From an uncultured Alphaproteobacteria bacterium (lineage in GTDB: Bacteria > Pseudomonadota > Alphaproteobacteria > GCA-2731375): a DNA stretch of 13,387 bases. The stretch is taken from positions 1-13,387 of the forward strand of contig CAJWZI010000015.1 of NCBI GenBank assembly GCA_913049615.1. The letters run 5' to 3'. The notes under the pieces were generated by a model. That model searched no databases. It worked only from the letters and a program-made list of their open reading frames with translations, and was not told where the DNA came from. Made by a program: the position numbers and the translations under genes. Positions 6,009 through 13,387 of the stretch are shown here, one piece after another (the stretch's first letter is position 1; every line of letters starts with the position of its first letter).

Positions 6009-7918
6009 TTTTCAAGCGATGGCGCGACGACATCGAACATCATTGTGAAATCATCCAGCAAGTCGAATAACCTCGCCAAAATGGACTGATCACCGTCGAT
6101 TTTCAGTTGTTTGGCCTTAGCTGCCCTGTCGACATCCGTTTCGCCAATGTTCAAGGATACAAGGGTAGCATGGTCAGTTTCGACCGTCACATCGGCTTCC
6201 GTTGGCATGTCGGAGAAAACATGGGTCAGGGTGCAATTTTGTAGATTCATAGCCACAAGCTTACCACTATCGCGCAACACCCAGTTAATCCGCCATTGAA
6301 GACCTGCCGCATTGGGCCCATTCAACCTAATTGCCATGAAATCAAACAAAGTACCGGCGGTAACGCCGGCCAAAATTCCAGGGCCGAGCACACGGCGAGC
6401 TCCCAGTCGCTTGACACCTTGACGCAGTTCCTGCGCGCCATACAGATAAGCGTTGCGCCAGGAGGCGCTTTCCGCTTGATAACCGAGCTGTTCAAAGGCA
6501 TCGGCCAACAAAGCGCGTCCCGGCAGGTTCTGTGGCTCGGAAAACACCAAATGACTTAACACCTGCGCCACCCAGCGGTAATTACCGTCCTCGAAATCCT
6601 TCCGGGCACGTTCCAGAACCGCGGCAGATCCGCCCATATATTCAATCGTCTTTAGTGCAGTTTTCCCGCGTGGAAGAGGGTTCAAATTGGCCGGATTGGC
6701 GTCATACCAGCTCAGATAACGTTGATAGACGGCCTTTGAATCGTGAGACACGGTTCCGTAGTAGCCACGCACCGACCAATTTTGATCCAGCCCTGTCGGC
6801 AAGTCGAGTTGCTCCGATATCTCGGCCGGCGTCAATCCATGGTTCATCAGACGCACTGTCTGATCATGGATATACTTGTAAACATCCCGCTGGTTCTCAA
6901 GATATGCGCGGACCTTTAAACGGCCCCAAGTGGGCCAATGGTGCTGGCCGATCAAGATATCCGTCTGGTCACCAAAAAGACAAATCGCGTCTGAGATATG
7001 GCGGGCCCACATTCGGGAATCCCGGACCAAGGCTCCACGGAGAGGAATTAGATTATGTAGCAAATGGGTGGCGTTTTCTGCCAGGTTCAAAACCCCAAAC
7101 TGAGGCAAGAACATATGCATTTCAGCTGGCGCTTCAGAATCGGGCGCCAATTGAAATTCCACCTCAACGCCATCAATCATGTGGGTTTCAGTCGGCTTCG
7201 TGATGACACACGTAGGTGCAATCAAAGTCACTCGGCCACGTGCTATTGTCTTACCTAACCCTGCGTCTACCTGGCCCTTGGGACCGGTTTGCAGCAAACC
7301 GCCAAACTGGTACTGAGCCCTACGGCTCATGGCGGTCCCGACCAATACGTTTTCTCCGGCTAGTTCCTCCATGAACCGGTCCGGCGCAATCACGACAACC
7401 TTGCCAGCTTTCACTTCGTCGGTCGAGATGACGCCCACGACACCACCGTAATGATCCACATGGCAGTGACTATAGATTACACAGACCACGGGTTTGGCTT
7501 GCCGATGGGAACGATACAATTCCAATCCAGCGCGGGCCATCTCCGCCGTCGTCATAGGATCGATGACGATGAGGCCTGTGTCTCCCTCGATGATCGTCAT
7601 GTTGGCCAAATCAAGACCGCGTATCTGATACACCCGTTCGCAAACCTTAAACAAGCCACTGTTCATGTTTAGGCGAGCCATGCGCCACAGGCTGGGGTTT
7701 ACGGTATCGGGCGCCTCCTCGTCATTGAGGAAGTCATAGGCTTGTAAATTCCAAAGTGCGCGGCCCTGCTCGTTGCGCACGACGCCGTCGGGAATGGTGG
7801 CAATGAAACCACGGCGGGCAAGTTCAAAATCTTCCGTATCGGAAAAGGGCAGACGTTCCCGGACGGCCCTTTGTGCTGCCCTGGTAAATTCCGTCGCTGC
7901 TTTTGTTTCGGTGGTCAT
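6005..7918 (-). CDS. Metallo-beta-lactamase-fold alkyl sulfatase (BDS1/SdsA1 family)
   Basis: The product is 637 aa, close to SdsA1. The di-zinc motif SHCHVDHYGG gives H151, H153, D155 and H156. SEAPAE supplies E262, LAENATHLLHN supplies E281, and IGQHHWPTWG supplies H326. The spacings (19 and 45 residues) agree with the Glu, Glu and His ligands of SdsA1, so the full metal site is present. After the hydrolase domain come the alpha-helical dimerisation region (about 375-505) and a C-terminal SCP2-like domain (about 515-637) that binds the alkyl chain in this family. The reaction is hydrolysis of primary or secondary alkyl sulfate esters to the alcohol and sulfate. SdsA1 is secreted, but no signal peptide is visible here, so a cytoplasmic location is inferred. 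Start: ATG at 7918, with AAAGGGG 7 nt upstream; the 50-residue upstream extension has no support. Confidence 0.94.
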   Translation of the reverse strand: MTTETKAATEFTRAAQRAVRERLPFSDTEDFELARRGFIATIPDGVVRNEQGRALWNLQAYDFLNDEEAPDTVNPSLWRMARLNMNSGLFKVCERVYQIRGLDLANMTIIEGDTGLIVIDPMTTAEMARAGLELYRSHRQAKPVVCVIYSHCHVDHYGGVVGVISTDEVKAGKVVVIAPDRFMEELAGENVLVGTAMSRRAQYQFGGLLQTGPKGQVDAGLGKTIARGRVTLIAPTCVITKPTETHMIDGVEVEFQLAPDSEAPAEMHMFLPQFGVLNLAENATHLLHNLIPLRGALVRDSRMWARHISDAICLFGDQTDILIGQHHWPTWGRLKVRAYLENQRDVYKYIHDQTVRLMNHGLTPAEISEQLDLPTGLDQNWSVRGYYGTVSHDSKAVYQRYLSWYDANPANLNPLPRGKTALKTIEYMGGSAAVLERARKDFEDGNYRWVAQVLSHLVFSEPQNLPGRALLADAFEQLGYQAESASWRNAYLYGAQELRQGVKRLGARRVLGPGILAGVTAGTLFDFMAIRLNGPNAAGLQWRINWVLRDSGKLVAMNLQNCTLTHVFSDMPTEADVTVETDHATLVSLNIGETDVDRAAKAKQLKIDGDQSILARLFDLLDDFTMMFDVVAPSLEN

Positions 7919-7925
7919 AAGGCTA

Positions 7926-7932
7926 CCCCTTT
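7926..7932 (-). promoter_or_regulatory. Ribosome binding site of the alkyl sulfatase
   Basis: AAAGGGG on the minus strand lies 7 nt before the ATG at 7918. It decides this start against the in-frame upstream extension that would overlap the divergent gene. Confidence 0.65.
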
Positions 7933-7990
7933 CTATTACAGAACTCGGATCATGTTGGACCGTTCTACATGCTGACGATAAGATATCCGA

Positions 7991-7998
7991 AGGAAGGG
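7991..7998 (+). promoter_or_regulatory. Ribosome binding site fixing the MetX-like start
   Basis: AGGAAGGG lies 6 nt before the ATG at 8005. The in-frame ATG at 7999 directly abuts it, and the one at 7969 lies upstream of it, so 8005 is preferred. Confidence 0.65.
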
Positions 7999-8004
7999 AT
8001 GAAC

Positions 8005-9018
8005 ATGGACGAAAAGAAGGTCTTCGATCTAGGTAATCTGCACCTGCAAAGCGGAATGATACTTCCAAACGCTCAGTTGACTTACCAGACCTATGGCAAG
8101 CTGGCAGCGGATCGGTCCAATGTCATTTTGTATCCCACATCGTATGGCGCACACCACACGGATATCGAATGGTTGATTGGCCCCGGCAAAATTTTGGACT
8201 CGGACAATTGGTTCATCATCATTCCAAACATGTTCGGTAACGGCCTGTCGTCCTCGCCTTCCAACATTGCGGAACCCTACGGGATGGGGCGTTTTCCACC
8301 ATTCAGCCATTGGGACAATGTGCACGCGCAACGGCGCATGCTGGCGGACGTATTCGCAATTGACCAAATTGCTCTGGCCTATGGATGGTCCATGGGCGCC
8401 CAGCAAGTCCTGCACTGGGGGTCGATATTTCCCGATCAGGTGGGGACGATTTGCGCCGTCTGCGGCTCAGCGCGAACGTCGCCCCATAACAAGGTATTTC
8501 TGGAAGGCGTCCGCTCCACTCTGACCGCTGACCAGAATTGGCAAAACGGCGGCTTTATTGACCGGCCTGTACGGGGGCTTCGCGCTATGGGACGGCTTTA
8601 CGCCGGCTGGGCCATGAGCCAAGCCTTTTATCGCGAGGGGAAATATCTAGAACTGGGGTTTGTCTCTCTGGAGGATTATTTGGTACGCGCCTGGGAAGGA
8701 AATTTCCTTCGCCGCAATGCCGATGATCTATTGTCCATGCTGTCCACCTGGTACCAATCCGATGTTTCGGACAACGAAATTTACAACGGGAACCTATCGG
8801 CTGCCTTGGGTGCGATCAAGGGCCGCACAATGATCATGCCGTCTCGCACGGATTTGTACTTCACGCCCGAGGATGCTGAAGCTGAATGCGCTCAAATTCC
8901 CAAAGCAGAATTCCGTCCGATCGAGTCCATCTGGGGTCATCGCGCCGGCAATCCTATCGACAACTCAGAGGACGAGGCCTTCCTGCGCGCGGCCGTCCGA
9001 CAGCTTTTGGAAGCATAG
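8005..9018 (+). CDS. MetX-like alpha/beta hydrolase (homoserine O-acetyltransferase family)
   Basis: The product is 337 aa. It shows the alpha/beta-hydrolase layout of the MetX family: NAQLTYQTYGKL near the N-terminus, PTSYGAHH, the oxyanion-side IPNMFGNGLSSSP segment (74-85), the nucleophile elbow YGWSMGAQQ with S129, then D283 in SRTDLYFTPED and H312 in WGHRAGN. Ser-Asp-His is thus complete. MetX proper acetylates homoserine from acetyl-CoA for methionine synthesis, but this gene heads an operon with hydantoinase subunits and a TPP enzyme, so a different acyl transfer or hydrolysis in catabolism is more likely. It is shorter than many true MetX proteins. The frame-shifted open frames across it are shadows. 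A 55-nt gap separates it from HyuA. The family call is good; the reaction is not known. Confidence 0.87.
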   Translation: MDEKKVFDLGNLHLQSGMILPNAQLTYQTYGKLAADRSNVILYPTSYGAHHTDIEWLIGPGKILDSDNWFIIIPNMFGNGLSSSPSNIAEPYGMGRFPPFSHWDNVHAQRRMLADVFAIDQIALAYGWSMGAQQVLHWGSIFPDQVGTICAVCGSARTSPHNKVFLEGVRSTLTADQNWQNGGFIDRPVRGLRAMGRLYAGWAMSQAFYREGKYLELGFVSLEDYLVRAWEGNFLRRNADDLLSMLSTWYQSDVSDNEIYNGNLSAALGAIKGRTMIMPSRTDLYFTPEDAEAECAQIPKAEFRPIESIWGHRAGNPIDNSEDEAFLRAAVRQLLEA

Positions 9019-9073
9019 TATTAATGAAACCCAGAGCGGCACATATCTTGGTCCAGGTAAAGGCGTCCTGCTA

Positions 9074-11146
9074 GTGAGACAGGCTGCACCCAAATCACCC
9101 TGGCGTATCGGTGTTGATGTCGGAGGCACTTTCACCGATATGGTTCTTCGCGACGATGCTGGGGACTTGTGGGTCTTCAAGGCACCGTCTGTTCCTTCTG
9201 ACCCCAGTCAAGGCGTCAAGTCCGTGTTGGACATCGCCGCCGCGGAACTATCTCTGACCCTGCCCACGCTGCTTCAGAATTGTGTTCTTTTTTTCCATGG
9301 ATCCACAGTCGCCACTAATACAATTCTGGAAAAAAAGGGCGCAAAGGTTGGATTGCTAACCTCCAAGGGATTTCGCGATAGCCTGGAAATCCGACGTGGA
9401 ATTCGCGAGAACATGTGGGATCATCGTGCCCCCTTTCCTGAGGTTTTGGTCCCCCGCTATTTACGCCGGCCAGTCGGCGGTCGCCTGGATAAGAACGGAG
9501 AGGAATTAGCCTCACTGGTCACATCGGATATCGACCAGGCAATGGATGTGTTCGAAGCAGAAGGCGTGGAGGCGATCGCCATCGCCCTGTTAAATAGTTA
9601 TGGCAACCCAGCCCACGAGGACGCGGCTAGGGAACATTTGCAACCGTTTCCTTGGGTATCTCTTTCCAGCCGCATTGCCCCGATCATGGGCGAGTATGAG
9701 CGCACCTCGACTGCCGTGATCAATGCTTATATTGCGCCCAAGGTAGTCAGTTATCTGCGCCACCTGGATGCCGAATTAAGAGAGCAGGGCCTGTCAAGAC
9801 CGATCCTGCTGTTACAGAGTAACGGCGGCGCCGTCTCCGTGGACCAAGTATCTGAACGCGCCGTTAACCTAGTCCTATCTGGACCAGCGGCGGGTGTCGG
9901 CGCCCTGGGTCTGTACGCAGGACTGGCAGGAAATGACAATCTAATCGCCATGGAAATTGGTGGAACCAGTTGCGACGTGACCTTGATGGGTGAGGGCCAA
10001 GTGACCGTCACCGATGAACTAATGATTGATGGCTATCACGTGGCGACGCCATCAGTGGATATCCACACGGTAGGCGCTGGAGGTGGCACCATCGCCCGGG
10101 TGGACGAAGCTGGCTTGCTTCATGTTGGGCCGCATGGCGCCGGAGCGCGTCCGGGACCGGCCTGTTACGGACTGGGCGGCCTGGAACCAACGGTTACCGA
10201 CGCCTATATGGTCTTGGGACGGTTGCGGCCGGGGCCGTATGCAGGTGGCAGCGTAACCTTGGACGACGCCCTTGCCCGAAAGGCCGTATTGGACAAGATA
10301 GCGACGCCTTTGGATATTACTGTCGAAGAAGCCGCCACGGGCATCATCCGCTTGCTCGAACAGAACCTACTGCACGCGGTGGAACATATTTCTATCCAAC
10401 GGGGCCACAACCCAAGGCGATTTACGCTTGTCGCTGCCGGGGGTGCAGGGCCTATGCATGGCTCCGGGGTGGCCCGAGCTTTGGGCTGCCGCCGCGCCTA
10501 CGTCCCCCGGCAAGCTGGTGCCTTCTGTGCTTTGGGAATGCTGCACACCGACATCCGGCAGGACTATCTCTCCGTTCATTTTGACAATCTGGATACAGTG
10601 GATGAAGCGACTTTGCGGGAAGGCTTCGATCCCCTAATCGATCGGGCGACCAAGGCATTGGCCGCCGACGATTTCATTGGCGACAAGGCGAAAATCAGCC
10701 GGCAACTTGATTTACGTTATCGTGGCCAATTGTGGTCCATCCGGATTGAATTATCCGAAGGCGTATTTGATGCAGTTGCCGCTCGCCAGAGTTTTGATGC
10801 CGACCACCAACGCCAATATGGCCATACTCAGCCCGGTGGCACCATCGAAATCACCGCCCTGCGGGTCACGGCACTTGGCCTGATCGAACAGACCTCCCCT
10901 ATGGCAAGAGCTCCAATGAAAAATTTACCGACGCCTATCGCCCGACGCATGGTCTATACGGATCGAATACATGGCTGGATGGAAACACCCATCTATTCCG
11001 GCCCTGACTTGGCCCCAGGCTTTGAACAGGACGGGCCGCTATTGATCGAAGAACTGACCACAACAGTATACGTCGGACCAAACGATCGTCTAATCGTGGA
11101 TCAAGGGGACAATTTTCTGATCGACTTGGAGGCGCCAGATGACTGA
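9074..11146 (+). CDS. hyuA: Hydantoinase/oxoprolinase (acetone carboxylase-like) subunit A
   Basis: The product is 690 aa, the normal length. The N-terminal ATPase-fold phosphate loop GVDVGGTFTD is at residues 13-22, followed by the HGSTVATNTILEKKGA segment of Hydant_A_N. The central SGPAAGVGALG and IGGTSCDV (295-302) motifs and the later LVAAGGAGPMHG complete the actin-like ATPase halves. Relatives are the ATP-dependent N-methylhydantoinase and 5-oxoprolinase (ring amide hydrolysis), and acetone/acetophenone carboxylases (ketone carboxylation), working with HyuB. The second phosphate loop reads MEIGGTSCD, where the usual form has Asp-Met-Gly-Gly-Thr-Ser. The start is GTG at 9074: the frame is open back into the upstream gene, but no ATG lies between that gene's stop and the first motif, and no clear Shine-Dalgarno precedes the GTG. 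The 3' end overlaps hyuB by 8 nt, implying coupled translation. The substrate is unknown. Confidence 0.92.
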   Translation: MRQAAPKSPWRIGVDVGGTFTDMVLRDDAGDLWVFKAPSVPSDPSQGVKSVLDIAAAELSLTLPTLLQNCVLFFHGSTVATNTILEKKGAKVGLLTSKGFRDSLEIRRGIRENMWDHRAPFPEVLVPRYLRRPVGGRLDKNGEELASLVTSDIDQAMDVFEAEGVEAIAIALLNSYGNPAHEDAAREHLQPFPWVSLSSRIAPIMGEYERTSTAVINAYIAPKVVSYLRHLDAELREQGLSRPILLLQSNGGAVSVDQVSERAVNLVLSGPAAGVGALGLYAGLAGNDNLIAMEIGGTSCDVTLMGEGQVTVTDELMIDGYHVATPSVDIHTVGAGGGTIARVDEAGLLHVGPHGAGARPGPACYGLGGLEPTVTDAYMVLGRLRPGPYAGGSVTLDDALARKAVLDKIATPLDITVEEAATGIIRLLEQNLLHAVEHISIQRGHNPRRFTLVAAGGAGPMHGSGVARALGCRRAYVPRQAGAFCALGMLHTDIRQDYLSVHFDNLDTVDEATLREGFDPLIDRATKALAADDFIGDKAKISRQLDLRYRGQLWSIRIELSEGVFDAVAARQSFDADHQRQYGHTQPGGTIEITALRVTALGLIEQTSPMARAPMKNLPTPIARRMVYTDRIHGWMETPIYSGPDLAPGFEQDGPLLIEELTTTVYVGPNDRLIVDQGDNFLIDLEAPDD
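11128..11132 (+). promoter_or_regulatory. Ribosome binding site of hyuB inside hyuA
   Basis: GGAGG lies 6 nt before the ATG at 11139, within the last codons of hyuA. It supports this start over the in-frame ATG at 11148. Confidence 0.75.
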
Positions 11147-12872
11147 TATGGCAGATCTGGATCCTATCGTTCTGGCACTGGTTCAGAACCGACTTGATCA
11201 TATTTCCCGCCAAATGGGCTGGGTTATGACACGGACGGCACGCAGTCCAATATTTTCACAAAGCCATGACTTTTCCTGTTTCATTTCCGATCCCGACGGA
11301 ACGCTGGTCAGTCAGGCTGACGGCATTCCTATTCACACAGGTGGTGGTGGTTTTGCGGTGCGCTCGATACTGCGAGATTTCGCCGAAGACATATGGGACG
11401 GCGACGTCTTCGTCTTGAATGACCCTTACACTGCCGGCGGCAATCATCTACCCGATTGGGTCATTGCCCGACCGGTCTTTTTTGCTGGGGAATTGGTAAG
11501 TTTTGCCTGCAACCGGGCTCATCAAGCAGATATTGGTGGCGGCGCGGCCGGTACATATAATTCGGAAGCCAAGGAGATCTTCCACGAGGGCATCCGACTG
11601 CCGGTTCTTAAACTAATCGTCAATGGCGAGACACGGCAAGACATCTGGCGTCTGCTGATGATAAACACCCGTACTGCGGAGGCTCTGGATGGTGACCTCC
11701 GTGCCATGATCGGCTCCACTAAGATTGGCGCCGATCGCATCGTCGCCCTGGTCGAAGAATTGGGTATGGATCAGTACCGCAGCTACTTCGAGGGCATCCT
11801 CGACCACGCCGACCGCAGTTTCCGTAACTGCGTTGCCTCTATTCCCGACGGCGATTACCGAGCCGAAGAGCCCATCGACAATGACTGCTTTGAAACGATC
11901 GACGAGGCCATCCGGGTTCGCTTGGGCGTCAAGGGCGAGACCCTGGAAATTGACTTCACCGGCACCGCGCCCCAAGTGCAAGGTTTCAAGAATTCATCCA
12001 TCGCCAACACCTGGTCAGCAGTCTATATGGCGGTATCCTCGTATTTCGAACACGATCTACCACGCAACGAAGGTACTTTCCGAACCGTCGCCATTACCGC
12101 GCCTGAGGGCACCATCGTCAATGCCAAACCACCGGCAGCGATGACTATGAATACGGTGTTTGTGGCACACGAGATTGTGCATGCAATCTGGAAAGCCTTG
12201 AACCAGGCGGTGCCGGAACGCAGCTGTGCCGGTTGGGCCAAATCAATCCACGGCACTACCTCGGGCAGCACTGGTGAGGAAAGCCCATTCGTTATGTATC
12301 ATTGGAACGTAGCACCGGGCGGCGGCGCGGTGGATGGCCGCGACGGCTTCAACCAGATCGGCCACCTAATCGCCCTAGGCGGCCTGGTCTTACCTAATGT
12401 GGAAACCTACGAACAACTCTACCCCGTGCTGTTCAAACGGCAGGAATTCCGTTGCGACGCCGCCGGTCCCGGCACTTACCGCGGCGGCACTGGAGCCGAT
12501 TTCGAGGTCGAGATCAAAGTTCCAGCCGAATATGCCTTCCGCGGCGAAGGACTGCATACCCCGTCCTGTTTCGGTGCCTCCGGCGGCCAGGCTGGCCAGG
12601 CTGGAAGCATGGAGCTGCACCTTGTCGATGGTGAGTATGTCGAACCACCGAAATACGCGGTGCGCCATTACAGACCGCTCAGCTTGCGTGCCTCCTCGCC
12701 CGGTGGTGGCGGCTGGGGCAATCCGCGGCAGCGGGATCCGGCAAGAGTGCTGCGAGATGTGCGCGATGGTGTGGTTAGCAGCGCAGCGGCGGAAAGCGTT
12801 TATGGCGTTGTCCTAAACCAAAATGGTATATCCGTGAACCAGGCTGCGACGGCGGATTTGCGCAAGCTTTAG
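11139..12872 (+). CDS. hyuB: Hydantoinase/oxoprolinase (acetone carboxylase-like) subunit B
   Basis: The product is 577 aa, full length for HyuB. Family landmarks in order are SHDFSCFI (42-49), HTGGGG (66-71), [17 protein letters not shown] (91-107), [11 protein letters not shown] (125-135), and [13 protein letters not shown] (147-159). The Asp/His residues in these motifs (D95, H103, D106, H128, D131) are the expected metal and active-site residues. The C-terminal half keeps the usual [15 protein letters not shown] segment and ends normally with [10 protein letters not shown] before the tail. HyuB pairs with HyuA: HyuA activates the substrate with ATP and HyuB carries out the second half-reaction. 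Start codon overlaps the hyuA stop. No small third subunit of acetone carboxylase type (gamma) is seen between hyuA and the next gene, which leans slightly toward amide hydrolysis. A 9-bp tandem repeat (GGCCAGGCT twice, 12585-12602) encodes part of a Gly-Gln-Ala loop. Confidence 0.93.
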   Translation: MTDMADLDPIVLALVQNRLDHISRQMGWVMTRTARSPIFSQSHDFSCFISDPDGTLVSQADGIPIHTGGGGFAVRSILRDFAEDIWDGDVFVLNDPYTAGGNHLPDWVIARPVFFAGELVSFACNRAHQADIGGGAAGTYNSEAKEIFHEGIRLPVLKLIVNGETRQDIWRLLMINTRTAEALDGDLRAMIGSTKIGADRIVALVEELGMDQYRSYFEGILDHADRSFRNCVASIPDGDYRAEEPIDNDCFETIDEAIRVRLGVKGETLEIDFTGTAPQVQGFKNSSIANTWSAVYMAVSSYFEHDLPRNEGTFRTVAITAPEGTIVNAKPPAAMTMNTVFVAHEIVHAIWKALNQAVPERSCAGWAKSIHGTTSGSTGEESPFVMYHWNVAPGGGAVDGRDGFNQIGHLIALGGLVLPNVETYEQLYPVLFKRQEFRCDAAGPGTYRGGTGADFEVEIKVPAEYAFRGEGLHTPSCFGASGGQAGQAGSMELHLVDGEYVEPPKYAVRHYRPLSLRASSPGGGGWGNPRQRDPARVLRDVRDGVVSSAAAESVYGVVLNQNGISVNQAATADLRKL

Positions 12873-12882
12873 GCCTATTTTT

Positions 12883-12888
12883 GGGGAG
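12883..12888 (+). promoter_or_regulatory. Ribosome binding site of the TPP enzyme gene
   Basis: GGGGAG is 10 nt before the ATG at 12899 and only 1 nt before the in-frame ATG at 12890. Spacing favours 12899. The two starts lie in a direct repeat of ATGAGTGAC (12890-12907). Confidence 0.5.
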
Positions 12889-12898
12889 TATGAGTGAC

Positions 12899-13387
12899 AT
12901 GAGTGACGAAATGAACGGAGCCGAAAGCCTGGTGCGGACACTGATCGCAGGCGGCGTAGATGTATGTTTCACTAACCCGGGAACGTCGGAAATGCATTTC
13001 GTTGCCGCCCTCGACAAGGTACCCGGTATGCGCTGTATCCTAGGTCTGTTCGAGGGCGTTGTCACCGGTGCGGCGGATGGTTACTACCGGATGTCTGGAA
13101 AGCCGGCCTCCACTCTGCTGCATCTTGCGCCCGGCCTGGCCAACGGTCTGGCCAATCTGCACAATGCCAAAAAAGCGGATTCCGGTATAGTCAACATCGT
13201 CGGCGAACATGCTACCCATCACATCAAGTTCGACGCACCGCTGACGGCGGACATAGAAGGCACGGCGGCACCCATGTCGCATTGGGTTAAGACCTCGCCA
13301 ACCTCGGCAACTATTGCCGACGACGGTGCCCTGGCAATCGAGGTGGCGCGGCAGACACCTGGACAGATCGCCACTCTGATCCTGCCC
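12899..13387 (+). CDS. Acetolactate synthase-like TPP-dependent enzyme, N-terminal part (cut by window edge)
   Basis: The frame runs open to the window end; 163 codons are visible. This is the TPP-enzyme pyrimidine-binding domain: [25 protein letters not shown], then [17 protein letters not shown] with E52 as the expected cofactor-activating glutamate, then [17 protein letters not shown] and [10 protein letters not shown]. The pattern matches the acetolactate synthase/benzoylformate decarboxylase group of unassigned large subunits rather than housekeeping IlvB, whose activating segment normally has His before this Glu. The likely chemistry is decarboxylation of a 2-oxoacid or a carboligation. 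It follows hyuB by 26 nt, so it is the fourth visible gene of the operon. The C-terminal TPP-binding half is outside, so the reaction cannot be narrowed. Confidence 0.88.
   Translation, partial: MSDEMNGAESLVRTLIAGGVDVCFTNPGTSEMHFVAALDKVPGMRCILGLFEGVVTGAADGYYRMSGKPASTLLHLAPGLANGLANLHNAKKADSGIVNIVGEHATHHIKFDAPLTADIEGTAAPMSHWVKTSPTSATIADDGALAIEVARQTPGQIATLILP

Larger units (their letters stand above)
7919..8004. promoter_or_regulatory. Divergent intergenic region, sulfatase/MetX-like operon
   Basis: This 86-nt head-to-head region must contain the promoters of the sulfatase (minus) and of the four-gene plus-strand operon. A plus-strand TTGGAC (7955-7960) is followed after 18 nt by TAAGAT (7979-7984), 4 of 6 to each consensus, but the start point would fall on the ribosome binding site. 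A small inverted repeat GATA-AGA-TATC lies at 7977-7987. Neither is strong. Confidence 0.3.

Noticed and set aside
6532..7203. Open plus-strand frame of 223 codons inside the sulfatase
   Set aside because: It is the antisense shadow of the metallo-beta-lactamase domain region and has a low-complexity, motif-free translation.
8873..9073. N-terminal extension of hyuA into the MetX-like gene
   Set aside because: The frame is open but the overlap would be 146 nt, the translation lacks family similarity, and the hyuA domain begins just after the GTG at 9074.
9331..9337. In-phase A-AAA-AAG heptamer in hyuA, as at the dnaX -1 frameshift site
   Set aside because: The -1 frame ends after 14 codons, I see no strong downstream stem, and the run simply encodes the Glu-Lys-Lys of the family's usual segment here. 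Chance is the simpler reading.
12585..12602. Tandem 9-bp repeat GGCCAGGCT
   Set aside because: There are only two units, in frame, in a Gly-rich surface loop of HyuB; this is ordinary coding sequence variation.
1..13387. Search for tRNA or rRNA genes, CRISPR repeats, insertion-sequence ends and attachment sites
   Set aside because: I saw no cloverleaf-like sequence, no regularly spaced repeats, no transposase and no terminal inverted repeats. Reading by eye could miss weak cases.

Overview
The window is a dense metabolic region of a bacterial chromosome or large replicon, with ten protein genes (two of them cut by the window edges). I saw no RNA genes, insertion sequences or CRISPR array. 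By eye the GC content is in the mid-50s percent. Shine-Dalgarno motifs precede most starts and the protein flavour is proteobacterial. An alphaproteobacterium-like aerobic heterotroph is my best guess, but the sequence alone does not prove the taxon.

Layout, left to right: the 5' part of an acyl-CoA dehydrogenase/flavin monooxygenase-fold gene (minus, 1-294); a 195-bp gap; a large reductive-dehalogenase-like protein with a duplicated core and two [4Fe-4S] motifs (minus, 490-2712); a 3-hydroxyisobutyrate dehydrogenase-type oxidoreductase (plus, 2794-3690); a COG3618-type amidohydrolase (minus, 3687-4637); an SCP-x-type thiolase (plus, 4770-6008); a metallo-beta-lactamase-fold alkyl sulfatase (minus, 6005-7918); then an apparent plus-strand operon of a MetX-like alpha/beta hydrolase (8005-9018), hydantoinase/oxoprolinase subunits A (9074-11146) and B (11139-12872), and the start of an acetolactate-synthase-like TPP enzyme (12899 to the window end).

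The left half alternates strand gene by gene. Three head-to-head intergenic regions (2713-2793, 4638-4769, 7919-8004) hold the likely promoters. Two tail-to-tail pairs overlap by exactly 4 nt at their stop codons (3687-3690 and 6005-6008), so these pairs have no intergenic terminator. No regulator or transporter is visible.

The genes read as a catabolic island rather than housekeeping: dehalogenation, sulfate-ester removal, alcohol/hydroxyacid oxidation, ring or amide opening or carboxylation (HyuAB), and CoA-dependent C-C cleavage. The most unusual members are the reductive-dehalogenase-like protein and the MetX-like/HyuA/HyuB/TPP operon, whose joint substrate I cannot name. Any single pathway linking all the genes is inference.
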